The notes under the pieces are model-generated. The model saw nothing but the letters and a program-made list of their open reading frames with translations, was not told where the DNA came from and searched no databases. A stretch of DNA of 64,000 nt from Amycolatopsis sp. EV170708-02-1 (GTDB taxonomy: Bacteria; Actinomycetota; Actinomycetes; Mycobacteriales; Pseudonocardiaceae). The stretch lies in assembly GCF_022479115.1 (NCBI RefSeq), contig NZ_CP092497.1, positions 2,976,001 through 3,040,000 of the forward strand. Direction: 5' to 3'. This document shows, piece by piece, positions 9,597 through 18,576 of this stretch (position 1 is the first letter of the stretch; the number at the start of each line of letters is the position of its first letter). The position numbers were made by a program, and so were the translations under genes.

Positions 9597-10336
9597 GCCC
9601 GGCTCCGGAAGGCCTCGGACGAAGCGGCGACCTCGGCCGAGTGCTCGGTGATCAGCGCGTGGCTGACCTCGAGTTCGAGCGCGGCGTCGAGCGAGCTGTC
9701 GATGCCGGAATCGAGGGCGCGTTTGGCCATCGTGGCCGCGGCGGCCGGATGCGCGGCGATCTTGGCCGCCCACACGAGCGCGGTGTCCATCAGGTCGTCG
9801 GCGGGCGCGGTGGCGTTGACCAGGCCGAGTTCGTACGCCTCGGCGCCGCTCACGCGTTCGCCCAGCAGCAGGAGTTCCTTGGCCTTCAGCGGGCCGACCA
9901 GCAGCGGCAGCAACCGCGACGCCGCGCCGGTGACGCTCAGGCCCAGGGAGACCTCGGGGAAGGCGAACACGGCGTCTTCGGCGGCGAGGATCAGGTCGCA
10001 GCCCATCGCGAACTCCGCGCCCGCGCCGATCGCGTAGCCGTGGACCGCGGCGATGACGGGCTGGCGGAGGCCGCGAAGGCGGCGTGTCACGTCCTGTAGC
10101 CGGTCGAGCCGCGGGCGTGAATCACCCTCCGGGGTGGGCTCCTTGAGGTCGTGGCCGGCGCAGAAAGCGCGCCCCCGGCCGGCGAGCACGACGGCGCGCG
10201 CGTCCGATTTGGCGGCCGCGTCGAGCGCCTCCAGCAGGTCGTCGACCAGTTCGGCGACCACCGCGTTGAGCCGTTCGGGGCGGTTCAGCCAGATAACCGC
10301 GATTCCGTCGTCGAGTGCGTAGTCCACGGTGCTCAT
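9593..10336 (-). CDS. Enoyl-CoA hydratase/isomerase family protein
   Basis: Crotonase-fold enzyme of 247 residues that hydrates, or otherwise converts, an enoyl-CoA. It has WLNRPERLNAV, the oxyanion-hole segments GRGRAFCAGHDLKE and VHGYAIGAGAEFAMGCDLILA, and FAFPEVSLGLSVTGAASRLL. Glu in the GAGAEF helix is present; the second catalytic acid of true hydratases is not obvious (FPEVSLG is the counterpart), so isomerase or hydrolase activity is possible. First gene of the echA-fadD-tetR operon, linked to fadD by an ATGA overlap. Its promoter faces the amidohydrolase across the 10356 palindrome. Confidence 0.9.
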   Translation of the reverse strand: MSTVDYALDDGIAVIWLNRPERLNAVVAELVDDLLEALDAAAKSDARAVVLAGRGRAFCAGHDLKEPTPEGDSRPRLDRLQDVTRRLRGLRQPVIAAVHGYAIGAGAEFAMGCDLILAAEDAVFAFPEVSLGLSVTGAASRLLPLLVGPLKAKELLLLGERVSGAEAYELGLVNATAPADDLMDTALVWAAKIAAHPAAAATMAKRALDSGIDSSLDAALELEVSHALITEHSAEVAASSEAFRSRA

Positions 10337-10355
10337 GACGCCGAGCCTAGACGAC

Positions 10356-10371
10356 CGATCGATCGATCGAT
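10356..10371. promoter_or_regulatory. CGATCGATCGATCGAT palindrome between divergent genes
   Basis: A 16-base GATC-repeat tract containing the 14-base perfect palindrome ATCGATCGATCGAT. It sits midway between the ATG of echA (10336) and the ATG of the amidohydrolase (10384). The position and the operon-encoded TetR make it the likely autoregulatory operator. Confidence 0.55.
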
Positions 10372-10383
10372 AGGGTTGAATCC

Positions 10384-11971
10384 ATGCGGGTCGACACGGT
10401 CTACGAGAACGCCCGGTTCCTCACTGGGACGGGGGAATCCGTAGCGCTTGCCGCGCTGAACGGACGAATCGTCGCGTTAGGCCACGATGCGGCCGCGCTT
10501 TCCGCAAAGCGCCGGGTGGATCTGGGCGGCTCGGTGGTAGTGCCCGGATTCCACGACGCGCACAACCACATGGCCTGGTTCGGCATGGCACTCGACGATG
10601 TCGCCCTCTCGGATTGCCGCAGCGTCGACGAGGTGTACGACGCTGTCGCGCGGCGCGCGGCCGAAACACCGCCGGGCGGCTGGATCATCGGCAGCGGCTA
10701 CGACCAGAACAAACTCGTGGGCGGTCATCCGACGCGACAGGGTCTCGACCGCGCCGCTCCCGGGCACCTCGTGCGGCTCAAGCACACGTCCGGGCATATG
10801 ACCGTGGTCAACTCCGCGGTGCTGGAGCGGCTGGACCTGGGCGAGGTGCCCGTCGGCGGCGACGTCGTCCGCGACGAGGACGGTTCGCCGACCGGGCTGC
10901 TGCGTGAACAGGCCCAGCTCATGCTGCGGCCGCTGACCTATCCGACGCCGGTCGAGCGGGTCGTCCGGGGGCTGGACAGGGCGAGCGAGCGGTACCTGGC
11001 CGAAGGGATCACGAGCGTCCAGGAGGCCGGGATCGGCGGGGTCTCGTGGGGAGACCCCCGCCGAGCTCGCCGCGTACCAGCTGGCGCGCGAACGCGGGGT
11101 GCTGCGGGTGCGGAGCACGGTGATGGTCGCGGCGAGTGTGCTCCACGACCTCGACGCGGGTGCCGGCTTCGGTCTGGACCTGGGGATGCGCACCGGCTTC
11201 GGCGACGAATGGCTGCGGATCGGCGCGATGAAGCTGTTCGCCGACGGCTCGCTGATCGGCCGCACCTGCGCCATGCACGAGCCGTTCGCCGGCGAAACGG
11301 ACAACGTCGGCTACTTCCAGGTGCCCGAGGACGAGATCGCGCGGACGATCGCCGCCGCGCACAAGGCGGGCTGGCAGGTCGCGACGCACGCCATCGGCGA
11401 CCGCGCGATCACCGTCGTCCTCGACGCCTACGAAGCCGCGTTGAAGGCGGATCCGCGTCGCGACCACCGGCACCGCATCGAGCACTGCGCGGTGCTGCGG
11501 CCCGAGGAACTGAAGCGGCTGGCGTCGCTGGGGCTGATCGCGTCGCCGCAGGGCCGGTTCGTCAACGAGATCGGCGACGGCATGCGGGCCGCGCTCGGCC
11601 CCGAACGCGAACCGTGGTGCTACCGGCTCAAGAGCCTCCTCGACGCGGGCTGCGTGCTCCCCGCCAGCTCGGACCGCCCGGTCGTCGAGGGGGCGCCGCT
11701 GCTCGCGCTGGCCGACATGGTGCGGCGGAAGACCGCGTCCGGGGTCGTGCTGGGTCCCGATGAGCGGCTCACCCCCGCCGAAGCCCTGCGCGCGTACACG
11801 TATGGATCCGCGTACGCCGCTTTCGCCGAGAAGGACCTGGGCACACTGGAGATCGGCAAGCTCGCGGACTTCGCCGTCCTCTCGGCCGACCCGACCGACG
11901 AGTCCACTTTGGATTCGATCCACGTCGTCGCCACCGCCGTCGGCGGCGACATCGTCTACGAACGGAGCTGA
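10384..11971 (+). CDS. Amidohydrolase (YtcJ-like), interrupted by a frameshift
   Basis: Metal-dependent hydrolase of the amidohydrolase-3 family, about 529 residues if restored. The first part (10384 to about 11040) starts MRVDTVYENARFLTG and has the metal motif PGFHDAHNHMAWFG and GGWIIGSGYDQNKLVGG. The second part, in the next frame, continues ELAAYQLARERGVLRVRST and has KLFADGSLIGRT, VATHAIGDRAI, HRIEHCAVL and PASSDRPV, ending at 11971. The frame changes between about 11035 and 11051. There GGCGGGGTCTC-GTGG-GGAGACCCCCGCC forms a hairpin with G runs; one base is extra or two are missing. The AGGG at 10372 is a fair ribosome site. Either a base-calling error at the hairpin or a true lesion. 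Confidence 0.8.
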
Positions 11972-11976
11972 GACCC

Positions 11977-12426
11977 ATGCCGGTGCGGGACGCGGTCGCG
12001 GACGACATCGAGGAGATCTGCGCGCTCATCGAGGAGCACGCGGTCTACGAGGACAAACACGACCTGAAGCTCGACAGGCAGGAGATGGCCGGGTTCCTCT
12101 TCGGGCCCGATCCGAAGGCCTGGGTGCTGCTGGCCACCCCGCCGGGTGAGCCGGGCAAGGTCGCGGGCTTCGCGTTCTGCAGCTGGAACTTCTCCACCTG
12201 GGAGGCCCGGCCCGGGATCTGGCTCGACGACCTCTTCGTGCGCCCGGAGCACCGCCGTTTCGGCCTCGGGCGGGAGCTGCTCGACGAGCTGAGCGCGCGG
12301 ACGCCCGGCCGGGTCGAATGGGACATGCAGGAGGGCAACGAGAAGGGTGAGGCGTTCTACGCCCAGCTCGGCGCCGACCCCGTCCCCGGCTGGATCCGGT
12401 ACCGCTGGCGGCCGCACGCCGGGTGA
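11977..12426 (+). CDS. GNAT-family N-acetyltransferase
   Basis: Acetyl-CoA-dependent acetyltransferase of 149 residues. It starts MPVRDAVADDIEEICALIEEHA and has the acetyl-CoA binding motif A LDDLFVRPEHRRFGLGREL plus EWDMQEGNEKGEAFYAQLGA near the end. This resembles the spermidine/spermine (diamine) acetyltransferase branch, where LDDLFV and FY...GA are typical. The ATG lies five bases after the amidohydrolase stop with GGAG upstream, so the two are probably co-transcribed. The substrate is unknown; a polyamine or other small amine is a guess from family likeness. Confidence 0.87.
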   Translation: MPVRDAVADDIEEICALIEEHAVYEDKHDLKLDRQEMAGFLFGPDPKAWVLLATPPGEPGKVAGFAFCSWNFSTWEARPGIWLDDLFVRPEHRRFGLGRELLDELSARTPGRVEWDMQEGNEKGEAFYAQLGADPVPGWIRYRWRPHAG

Positions 12427-12448
12427 GCCAAGCCGTAAACTCGAACGC

Positions 12449-13131
12449 ATGGGTGAAGGGGCAAGTCGCAGGTCGTCGTCCGTGGAGGACTACGTCCGGG
12501 TGATCTACGGGCTGGTGGAGCGCGGCGAGGCCGTCACCAACACGTCGCTGGCCGGACGGCTGGAGGTCAGTCCGTCGTCGGCGTCCGGCATGGTCACCAA
12601 ACTGTCCCAGCTGGGGCTGGTCGCGCACGTGCCGTACCGCGGGATCGAGCTGACCACCGACGGCAGGCTGCTGGCCCGCTCGGTGCTCCGCCGTCATCGG
12701 CTGATCGAGACCTACCTGGTGTCCGAGCTCGGCTACACCTGGGACGAGGTGCACGCCGAGGCCGACGCGCTCGAACACGCGGTGTCGGACAGGCTCGTGG
12801 AGCGGATCGCCGCGAAGCTCGGCAACCCGGTACGCGACCCGCACGGCGACCCCATCCCCGCCCCGACGGCAGTGTCGAGGAGATGCCGATGCGCATCCTC
12901 GACGATCTCCCGCCCGGCGCGGTCGGCGAGATCGTCCGCGTCTGGGACACCGATCCGGAACTCCTGCGCTACCTGACCGAGCATTCGATCGGCCTCGGCG
13001 AGCGGATCGAGGTCGTGGAGCGTCAGCCGTTCGGCGGCCCGATGGTGGTCAAGGTCGGCTCGCCGCCGGACGCGGCGACACACGCGATCGGCAAGGAGAT
13101 CGCGCAGGCGCTGTCGGTCGCGCTACGCTGA
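12449..13131 (+). CDS. DtxR/MntR-family metalloregulator, interrupted by a frameshift
   Basis: Metal-sensing repressor. The first frame holds the winged helix (SSVEDYVRVIYGLVERGEAV, then LEVSPSSASGMVTKLSQLGL) and the dimerisation/metal domain (VLRRHRLIETYLVSELGYTWDEVHAEADALEHAVSD, with the expected His/Glu ligands). After GDPIPAP the frame breaks at the C run 12861-12864. Adding one C restores DGSVEEMPMRILDDLPPG and the C-terminal FeoA/SH3-like domain to 13131, giving 227 residues in all, normal for the family. Without it the first frame ends at 12976, having lost the FeoA-like domain. The sequence looks more like the MntR/SirR branch than IdeR. Possible base-call error. Confidence 0.82.
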
Positions 13132-13284
13132 GCTTCGTGTCCACTGTGGACGCGTTTCGGCCGGGTGGTGCGGTGGGAATTTTCCCTACGTCCCTGCATA
13201 GTTACGTCACCCGCCTGCCACGCGGAAAGGTGATCTAAGGCCCTTCCGATCATGTGTTCCCACGCCTAGGCTGCGCTTTTCCGG

Positions 13285-13695
13285 GTGGCTAGCGAGCGTG
13301 CGAAGGCGATGAAGATGACCGGTCAGCGGACACACACCATCGACCGGGGGGTGGCGGAAGGACGTGAACTCAGACGGCTTTTGGAAACCGGGCCGTTCGC
13401 GGACGCCCTCAGGGCGGCGATCAGGGCGAGGGGCCTCGGCCTCGATCGGATCCGGTACCGGCTGAGAGGGCGGGGGTGCTCGGTCAGCCTCGCGACGCTG
13501 AGCCACTGGCAGTCGGGGCGTTGCCGTCCCGAACGGCCGGAATCCCTGCTGGTGCTCAAGAATCTCGAGGAGGTCCTCGGGGTGCCGCCGGAGTCGCTGT
13601 CAAGGCTCCTCGGGCCGCCGCGCGGGCGCGCGGCCCGGTGTACGGTGCCCGGCGAGGGCCTCGTGACGCAGCGAGGCCGGGACACGGGAACTTAG
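13285..13695 (+). CDS. Helix-turn-helix protein, 136 aa
   Basis: Small basic protein with a probable XRE-like DNA-binding domain. Residues about 40-105 read LRAAIRARGLGLDRIRYRLRG, then SLATLSHWQSGRCRPERP and LLVLKNLEEVLGVPPESLSRLL, the spacing of an HTH followed by a cro-like helix pair. Such proteins are frequent in actinomycetes beside secondary-metabolism or conserved hypothetical genes. Start unsure: GTG 13285 or ATG 13309/13315 are all in frame. It ends 11 bases before the alcohol dehydrogenase start, so it may regulate or be co-transcribed with it. Confidence 0.68.
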   Translation: MASERAKAMKMTGQRTHTIDRGVAEGRELRRLLETGPFADALRAAIRARGLGLDRIRYRLRGRGCSVSLATLSHWQSGRCRPERPESLLVLKNLEEVLGVPPESLSRLLGPPRGRAARCTVPGEGLVTQRGRDTGT

Positions 13696-13706
13696 CGGGA
13701 GTGCGA

Positions 13707-14765
13707 GTGCGGGCGGTCGTCTTCGAGGAGTTCGGGGTGCTGCCCGAGGTACGCGTGGTGCCGGATCCGGTCGCGCCGCCGGGCGGGGTGGTGATCGCCG
13801 TCGAGGCGACCGGGGTGTGCCGCAGCGACTGGCACTCCTGGCAGGGGCACGACACGTCGGTGAAGCTGCCGCACGTCGCCGGGCACGAGCTCGCCGGCCG
13901 GATCGCGTCGCTCGGCGAGGGCGTCCGCGGCTGGTCGGCAGGCGATCGGGTGACGGTGCCGTTCGTCTGCGCCTGCGGCACCTGTGCCCAGTGCGCCGCC
14001 GGTGACCAGCAGATCTGCGATCGCGAGTTCCAGCCGGGCGCGACCCACTGGGGTTCGTTCGCGGAGTACGTCGCCATCGAAAACGCCGAGGTCAACCTCG
14101 TGGCGCTCCCGGATTCGCTGTCCGCCGCGGAGGCGGCGGCGCTGGGTTGCCGGTTCGGGACGGCGTTCCGGGCCGTGCTGCGCCAGGGCGGGGTCCGGCC
14201 CGGTCAGTGGGTGGCGGTCTACGGCTGCGGTGGCGTCGGCGTCTCGTCGATCCTGCTGGCCGTCGCGGCCGGTGCGTCGGTCGTCGCCGTCGACCCGTCT
14301 CCGCAGGCCAGGGCGCTGGCTTCGCGGATGGGCGCCGCTTCGGCCGTCGATCCTTCCGAGTTCGAGGGCCACGAGGCCGTCGCTCTTCATGTCCGGGAGC
14401 TGACCGGCGGCGGCGCGCACGTCTCGCTCGACTGCCTCGGCTCGCCGACCACCTGTGCCGCCTCGATCGGGAGCCTCCGCAAACGCGGACGGCATGTCCA
14501 GGCCGGTCTGATGCCGCCCGCGCAGGGCATCGCGCCCATCCCGATGCACCGGGTGATCGGCGCGGAGCTGGAGATCGTCGGCATCCACGGCCTGCAGGCG
14601 CACGAGTACCCCGAGATGCTGCGGGTGGTGGAGGCGGCCGGGATCGACCTCGAAGGCATGATCGGCAACCGGGTCGGCCTCGACGAGGTCCCCGCGGTGC
14701 TCGCGGCGATGAACGACCCGGTGCCCGCGCGGGCCGGGGTGACCGTGGTCGAATTCGCACAGTGA
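13707..14765 (+). CDS. Zinc-dependent alcohol dehydrogenase
   Basis: Medium-chain NAD(P)-dependent dehydrogenase of 352 residues. The catalytic zinc site is VCRSDWHSW and GHELAGRIASLGEGV. The structural zinc cysteines lie in CACGTCAQCAAGDQQIC. The Rossmann site is VAVYGCGGVGVSSILLA followed by VVAVD. The GTG at 13707 is preferred over 13701 because GCGGGA at 13695-13700 then sits six bases upstream. It follows the HTH gene closely. A hairpin at 14823 may terminate it. The substrate is unknown; the FQPGATHWGSFAEY segment is typical of zinc-binding alcohol dehydrogenases acting on primary alcohols or aldehydes. Confidence 0.93.
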   Translation: MRAVVFEEFGVLPEVRVVPDPVAPPGGVVIAVEATGVCRSDWHSWQGHDTSVKLPHVAGHELAGRIASLGEGVRGWSAGDRVTVPFVCACGTCAQCAAGDQQICDREFQPGATHWGSFAEYVAIENAEVNLVALPDSLSAAEAAALGCRFGTAFRAVLRQGGVRPGQWVAVYGCGGVGVSSILLAVAAGASVVAVDPSPQARALASRMGAASAVDPSEFEGHEAVALHVRELTGGGAHVSLDCLGSPTTCAASIGSLRKRGRHVQAGLMPPAQGIAPIPMHRVIGAELEIVGIHGLQAHEYPEMLRVVEAAGIDLEGMIGNRVGLDEVPAVLAAMNDPVPARAGVTVVEFAQ

Positions 14766-14822
14766 CCGGGTGAACGCACTGCGGTCAACCGGCCGATCGG
14801 AGTAGTCCGAAAGGTGGCTTCT

Positions 14823-14841
14823 GCTGCCGCTTTGTGGCAGC
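14823..14841 (+). terminator. Short hairpin after the alcohol dehydrogenase
   Basis: GCTGCC-GCTTTGT-GGCAGC, six-base arms with a seven-base loop, about 60 bases after the stop and followed by TTGCTT. A weak candidate terminator; the rest of 14766-14976 shows nothing else recognisable. Confidence 0.4.
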
Positions 14842-14976
14842 TTGCTTGGCCGTGACAGTCATGGATGCCCCGTCCGAGCCGCGTTTCGTCCGGCAGGTGC
14901 TGCGCTGGTTCGCCGCGGCCGGTGTCATGGTGCGGGGCCACCGGATCGTCGGCGCGTGTCCTGGCAGACTCGACAT

Positions 14977-15606
14977 GTGGACGCGCTGATCCCTCGCCCG
15001 CGGACCGAAGTCGCGCCCGGCGCGGTGCACGTTCCGGACTGGCTCGACCTCGACGCGCAACGTCGTCTGGTCGAAGCCTGCCGCGGCTGGCGTGGCTACC
15101 GGCGGACACGGCTGCCGAACGGCGGTGTCATGTCGGTGCGGACGGTGTGCCTCGGCTGGCACTGGCATCCGTACCGGTATTCGAAGGTGACCGACGACGG
15201 CTCCCCGGTGCTGCCGTTTCCATCGTGGCTCGCCGATCTGGGCAAGCAGGCCGTCTCGGACGCCTACGGGGCTTCGTCGTACGAGCCGGACATCGCGCTG
15301 GTGAACTTCTATGATTCCGCCGCGAAGATGGGGCAGCATCAGGACAAGGACGAGGCTTCGCTGGAGCCCGTCGTGTCGCTGAGCCTCGGGGACGCCTGCG
15401 TCTTCCGGTTCGGGAACACGACCGATCGCGGCCGGCCCTATACGGATGTGGATCTGCGCTCGGGGGATCTGTTCGTGTTCGGCGGGGAATCCCGGCTGGC
15501 TTTCCACGGGGTGCCCCGGGTGTTGCCGGGGACCGCTGATCCGGCGCTGGGTTTGGCGGGACGGTTGAACATCACCTTGCGGGTTTCGGGACTTCCTTCG
15601 GCTTAG
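14977..15606 (+). CDS. alkB: AlkB-like 2-oxoglutarate/Fe(II) oxygenase
   Basis: Dioxygenase of 209 residues that removes alkyl groups from DNA or RNA bases by oxidation. The iron triad is visible: H and D in GQHQDKDE and the distal His in LAFHGVPRV. The 2-oxoglutarate/substrate motif RxNxTxR appears as RLNITLRVSG. DIALVNFYDS and SLSLGDACVFRFG are family features. The start is taken as the GTG at 14977; an ATG overlapping it at 14975 is out of frame. It converges on the first HNH gene. A housekeeping repair role is likely, and the length matches E. coli AlkB. Confidence 0.9.
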   Translation: MDALIPRPRTEVAPGAVHVPDWLDLDAQRRLVEACRGWRGYRRTRLPNGGVMSVRTVCLGWHWHPYRYSKVTDDGSPVLPFPSWLADLGKQAVSDAYGASSYEPDIALVNFYDSAAKMGQHQDKDEASLEPVVSLSLGDACVFRFGNTTDRGRPYTDVDLRSGDLFVFGGESRLAFHGVPRVLPGTADPALGLAGRLNITLRVSGLPSA

Positions 15607-15669
15607 GTTTCCTGGGCCATTTTCACAGCTGGCTGCGAGTTCGGTTTCCGGCCACCGACAAGGGGCGGT

Positions 15670-16926
15670 CTATGTCCTGAGGTGCATGGTGTTGCGCCTC
15701 GGTGTCCCGGTCGGGTCGAGGTAGGCGGGCGGGGTGAATTCGGGGAGTCCGTCTTGGGCGATCTGGACTTTCCATTCGCTGCGGTGGATCAACCGGTGGT
15801 GTTTCGTGCACAGGAGGACGAGGTTGTCGATTTTCGTTTCGCCGTGATGTCGCCAGAAAACAATGTGATGAGCGGTGCACCGCGGGACGGGCATGTCACA
15901 ACCCGGGAAGGCACAGCCGCCGTCGCGGAGGGTGAGGGCGTATTTCTGGGCCAGGGAGACGGTGCGTTTGGAGCGGCCGATGTCCAGCGGTTCGCCTGCG
16001 GTGCCGAGGACGCCGGGTCTGACGCGGGCGTCGCAGGCGAGGATGCGGGCGTCGGTGGCACTGATCGGCCCGACCAGATCAAGGTGGGCTTCACCGAGAT
16101 CGTTCATCAAATCCTCGTAGGACATGGTGACGAGGATGTGGGTGGCTTCCCCGGCTTGGCCGGGAAGGTTACGGCTGGTGGTTTTCAGGCGGACGTAGTC
16201 GGTGAAGGCATCCCCGTAACGTTCGTCCTGGCTGCGGGAGTCACGCACGCCGTCGATGGCTTTGTGGGGTTTGGCCATCGGGTCGAGGTCGGATTTGAGG
16301 CGGGCGTAGGTTTCCAGGTCGAGTCTGGCTTTGAGGCCCAAGGTGCCGTCGCGGTGCTTCACGAACCGCAACTCCGGCCGGGTCTCCTTCGGGTCCTCGT
16401 TGCGGGGTTCCTTCCCATCGGGGTCGAGCTCGTCCAGCAGGCGCCGTCCGGCGCGGGCGATCTGCCGTGGCCCCGCGTGCCGGGCCAGCTCGACCAGGAT
16501 CTTCTCCCCAGCCCGCACATCCTCCTCAGGCACAGAAGACGGGATCCGGGCGAGGGTTTTGATGATCGCGTCGATCTGGCCGCCGCCGATCGCGCCCTCC
16601 GCGGCAGCCTCGGCTGTGAGTGGAGCCAGGGGTGGTTCGGGATCGCCGCCGATCGACGGGCCAGGGTGCAGGGCGAGGACCCGGTCGGCGCGGGCACTGG
16701 CTTCCTTGTCCGACACCAGGAAATCCTCGACAATCAACCCCGCCAACGTCGAATGACCACTACAGCCACGCACTCCACGGGAGTTGATTTCCGCGAGGAT
16801 CGCGTTCTGCTCGGCATCCAACCGCCGCTTCTGAATTTCGAGTTCCTGTTTACGGGCGTGCAGCGTCGCCGTATCGACGCGCCACCACTCGGTGGACGTC
16901 TTCGGAGAGGCATCGTCGCTGGACAC
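15670..16926 (-). CDS. DUF222 domain HNH endonuclease
   Basis: Protein of 418 residues with an N-terminal DUF222 region (helical, HARKQELEIQKRRLDAEQNA onward) and a C-terminal HNH nuclease: CAFPGCDMPVPRCTAHHI, WRHHGETKIDNLVLLCTKHHRLIH, with both zinc-knuckle CxxC-type pairs and the HH catalytic positions. Such genes are multicopy in actinomycetes and their role is not settled; restriction of incoming DNA or a mobile lineage are both discussed. A second, diverged copy is at 48631-49868. It stands alone; an A/T-rich stretch (TATAGCATATTCAGACTATA) at 16960-16980 upstream is the likely promoter. Confidence 0.88.
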   Translation of the reverse strand: MSSDDASPKTSTEWWRVDTATLHARKQELEIQKRRLDAEQNAILAEINSRGVRGCSGHSTLAGLIVEDFLVSDKEASARADRVLALHPGPSIGGDPEPPLAPLTAEAAAEGAIGGGQIDAIIKTLARIPSSVPEEDVRAGEKILVELARHAGPRQIARAGRRLLDELDPDGKEPRNEDPKETRPELRFVKHRDGTLGLKARLDLETYARLKSDLDPMAKPHKAIDGVRDSRSQDERYGDAFTDYVRLKTTSRNLPGQAGEATHILVTMSYEDLMNDLGEAHLDLVGPISATDARILACDARVRPGVLGTAGEPLDIGRSKRTVSLAQKYALTLRDGGCAFPGCDMPVPRCTAHHIVFWRHHGETKIDNLVLLCTKHHRLIHRSEWKVQIAQDGLPEFTPPAYLDPTGTPRRNTMHLRT

Positions 16927-17113
16927 AAGATCAACGCTACGCCGAATCGAACACCTGTGCTATAGCATATTCAGACTATATCGCGCTCAATGAACTCCGT
17001 ACGTGATCAATCCGGCCCGCGGACGGAAAGTCCGAATCGGCCAAGAAGGAATATCGGAATCCGCGCCGCCGGAACACCAAGACGGAACACAGTGCGCCGA
17101 CGCGGCCAAACCC

Positions 17114-17971
17114 TCAAACCAGCCGGAAAAGCACCCGCTGCCCCGGCCGCACCTGCGCGGCCAGGTCCAGATCCGCTTCCTCCACCACGGCGATCACCGG
17201 ATAGCCGCCGGTCACCGGGTGGTCGGCCAGGAACAGGATCGGCTGCCCCGAAGGAGGTACCTGCAACGCGCCCGGCACGGCGGCCTCGGGCGGCAATTCG
17301 CCACCACGTGCCCGCGACAACGCGGGACCGGCCAGTCGCACACCCACCCGATCGACGTCGGCGGTGGCGACGTAACCAGTGGAGACCAAAGTGGACAGTG
17401 CGTCGGAAACGAACCACGAAACGCGAGGCCCCGGAGTTACTCGCAGGACCGGTACGTCCGGCAAGGGCGCACGAGGAGCGAGATCCACCCCGGGGTGGGA
17501 GAGCGCCCGCTGCCCCACCGGCAAAGTCATCCCGGCCGAAAGCGCGGGCGGGCCGAGTCCGCCCAGTGTGTCGGTCGACCGCGCGCCCAGCACGGCGGGG
17601 ACGTCGATACCGCCGCGCACGGCGACATAGCACCGCAAACCGTGAGAAGCCATCCCGAGGACGAGTTCTTCGCCGGGGCCGACCTGGATCGGAGAGCCGG
17701 GGCCGAAAGCCCGTCCGCCGACGGTGATCGAGCACGGCGCGCCGGTGACGGCGACGGTCGCCGGAGCCGGGAATCGCAGGGCGAGGCCGCCCAGAACGCA
17801 TTCGAGGGCCGCGTGGCCCTCGGGGTTCCCGATCAGCCGGTTCGCCAGCCGCAGCGAACCGCGGTCGGCGGCGCCGGACCGGCCGACGCCGATCGCGGCC
17901 AGCCCCGGTCGCCCGAGATCCTGCACGGTGGTGAAAACGCCGGGGCGGAGCACTTCGATCTTCGCGGTCAT
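17114..17971 (-). CDS. pxpC: 5-oxoprolinase subunit C (biotin-dependent carboxyltransferase family)
   Basis: Subunit of the bacterial ATP-dependent 5-oxoprolinase PxpABC, which opens pyroglutamate to glutamate. It has 285 residues with the family hallmarks VLRPGVFTTVQDLGRPGL at the start, GVGRSGAADRGSLRLANRL, CYVAVRGGIDVP, LGARSTDTLGG and the terminal DHPVTGGYPVIAVV. The ATG at 17971 overlaps the pxpB stop as ATGA. Last gene of the oxoprolinase operon. The fold is shared with urea carboxylase/allophanate modules, but the order pxpA-pxpB-pxpC settles the call. Confidence 0.93.
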   Translation of the reverse strand: MTAKIEVLRPGVFTTVQDLGRPGLAAIGVGRSGAADRGSLRLANRLIGNPEGHAALECVLGGLALRFPAPATVAVTGAPCSITVGGRAFGPGSPIQVGPGEELVLGMASHGLRCYVAVRGGIDVPAVLGARSTDTLGGLGPPALSAGMTLPVGQRALSHPGVDLAPRAPLPDVPVLRVTPGPRVSWFVSDALSTLVSTGYVATADVDRVGVRLAGPALSRARGGELPPEAAVPGALQVPPSGQPILFLADHPVTGGYPVIAVVEEADLDLAAQVRPGQRVLFRLV

Positions 17972-18576
17972 GAAGTGAACCGGATCCGGGTGCCGGGAGC
18001 CAGCAGGTTCGGCGGCTCCCGCTCGACGTCCCACACCGGCAGCGTGGTGCGCCCGATCAGCTGCCAGCCACCGGGTGAGGCGTTCGGGTACACCGCCGTG
18101 TACTCGCCCGCGATGGCGACCGAGCCGGCGGGCACCCGGGTGCGCGGGCTCGTCCGGCGCGGCAGGTGCAGCGCGGGGTCGAGCCCGGTCAGATAGGCGA
18201 AACCCGGGGCGAAACCGCAGAACGCCGAGACGTAGGTCCCGTCTTCGTGCCGCCGGACGACCGCCTCCGCGGACATGCCGGAGGCGGCCGCGACATCGGC
18301 CAGGTCCGGGCCGTCGTAGTGCACCGGCACGACGATCTCGGCGGCTTCACGCGGTTTTATGTCCACTGTGGACCGGTAAAGGACGTCTTCGGCGAGCCGG
18401 TCGTGGTGGGTCCGGCCGGGGTCGAACCGGATGAGCAGGGTCCGCGCGGCCGGGACCAGTTCGAGGACGCCGTCCGGCGGGTCCTGCTCCAGTGACGCGT
18501 GCAGCCCGAGCACCTCCGACGGATCGTCGAAGTCGACCATGGCCGCACGCGCCCCATAGGGCAGCACTCGCATCAT
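17968..18576 (-). CDS. pxpB: 5-oxoprolinase subunit B (allophanate hydrolase subunit 1 family)
   Basis: Partner of PxpC in the kinase/carboxyltransferase half of 5-oxoprolinase. The 202 residues start MMRVLPYGARAAMVDFDD and hold the family motifs VPVHYDGPDLADVA, SAFCGFAPGFAYLTGLDP, LPRRTSPRTRVPAGSVAIA and the end NASPGGWQLIGRT. The upper ATG (18576) is chosen; it overlaps the pxpA TGA as ATGA. A run of four such overlaps through the operon keeps subunit ratios coupled. Confidence 0.93.
   Translation of the reverse strand: MMRVLPYGARAAMVDFDDPSEVLGLHASLEQDPPDGVLELVPAARTLLIRFDPGRTHHDRLAEDVLYRSTVDIKPREAAEIVVPVHYDGPDLADVAAASGMSAEAVVRRHEDGTYVSAFCGFAPGFAYLTGLDPALHLPRRTSPRTRVPAGSVAIAGEYTAVYPNASPGGWQLIGRTTLPVWDVEREPPNLLAPGTRIRFTS

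Noticed and set aside
11030..11066. Programmed ribosomal frameshift in the amidohydrolase
   Set aside because: No slippery heptamer with a downstream ribosome-pausing arrangement known for this family, and four other genes carry similar breaks, which favours miscalls.
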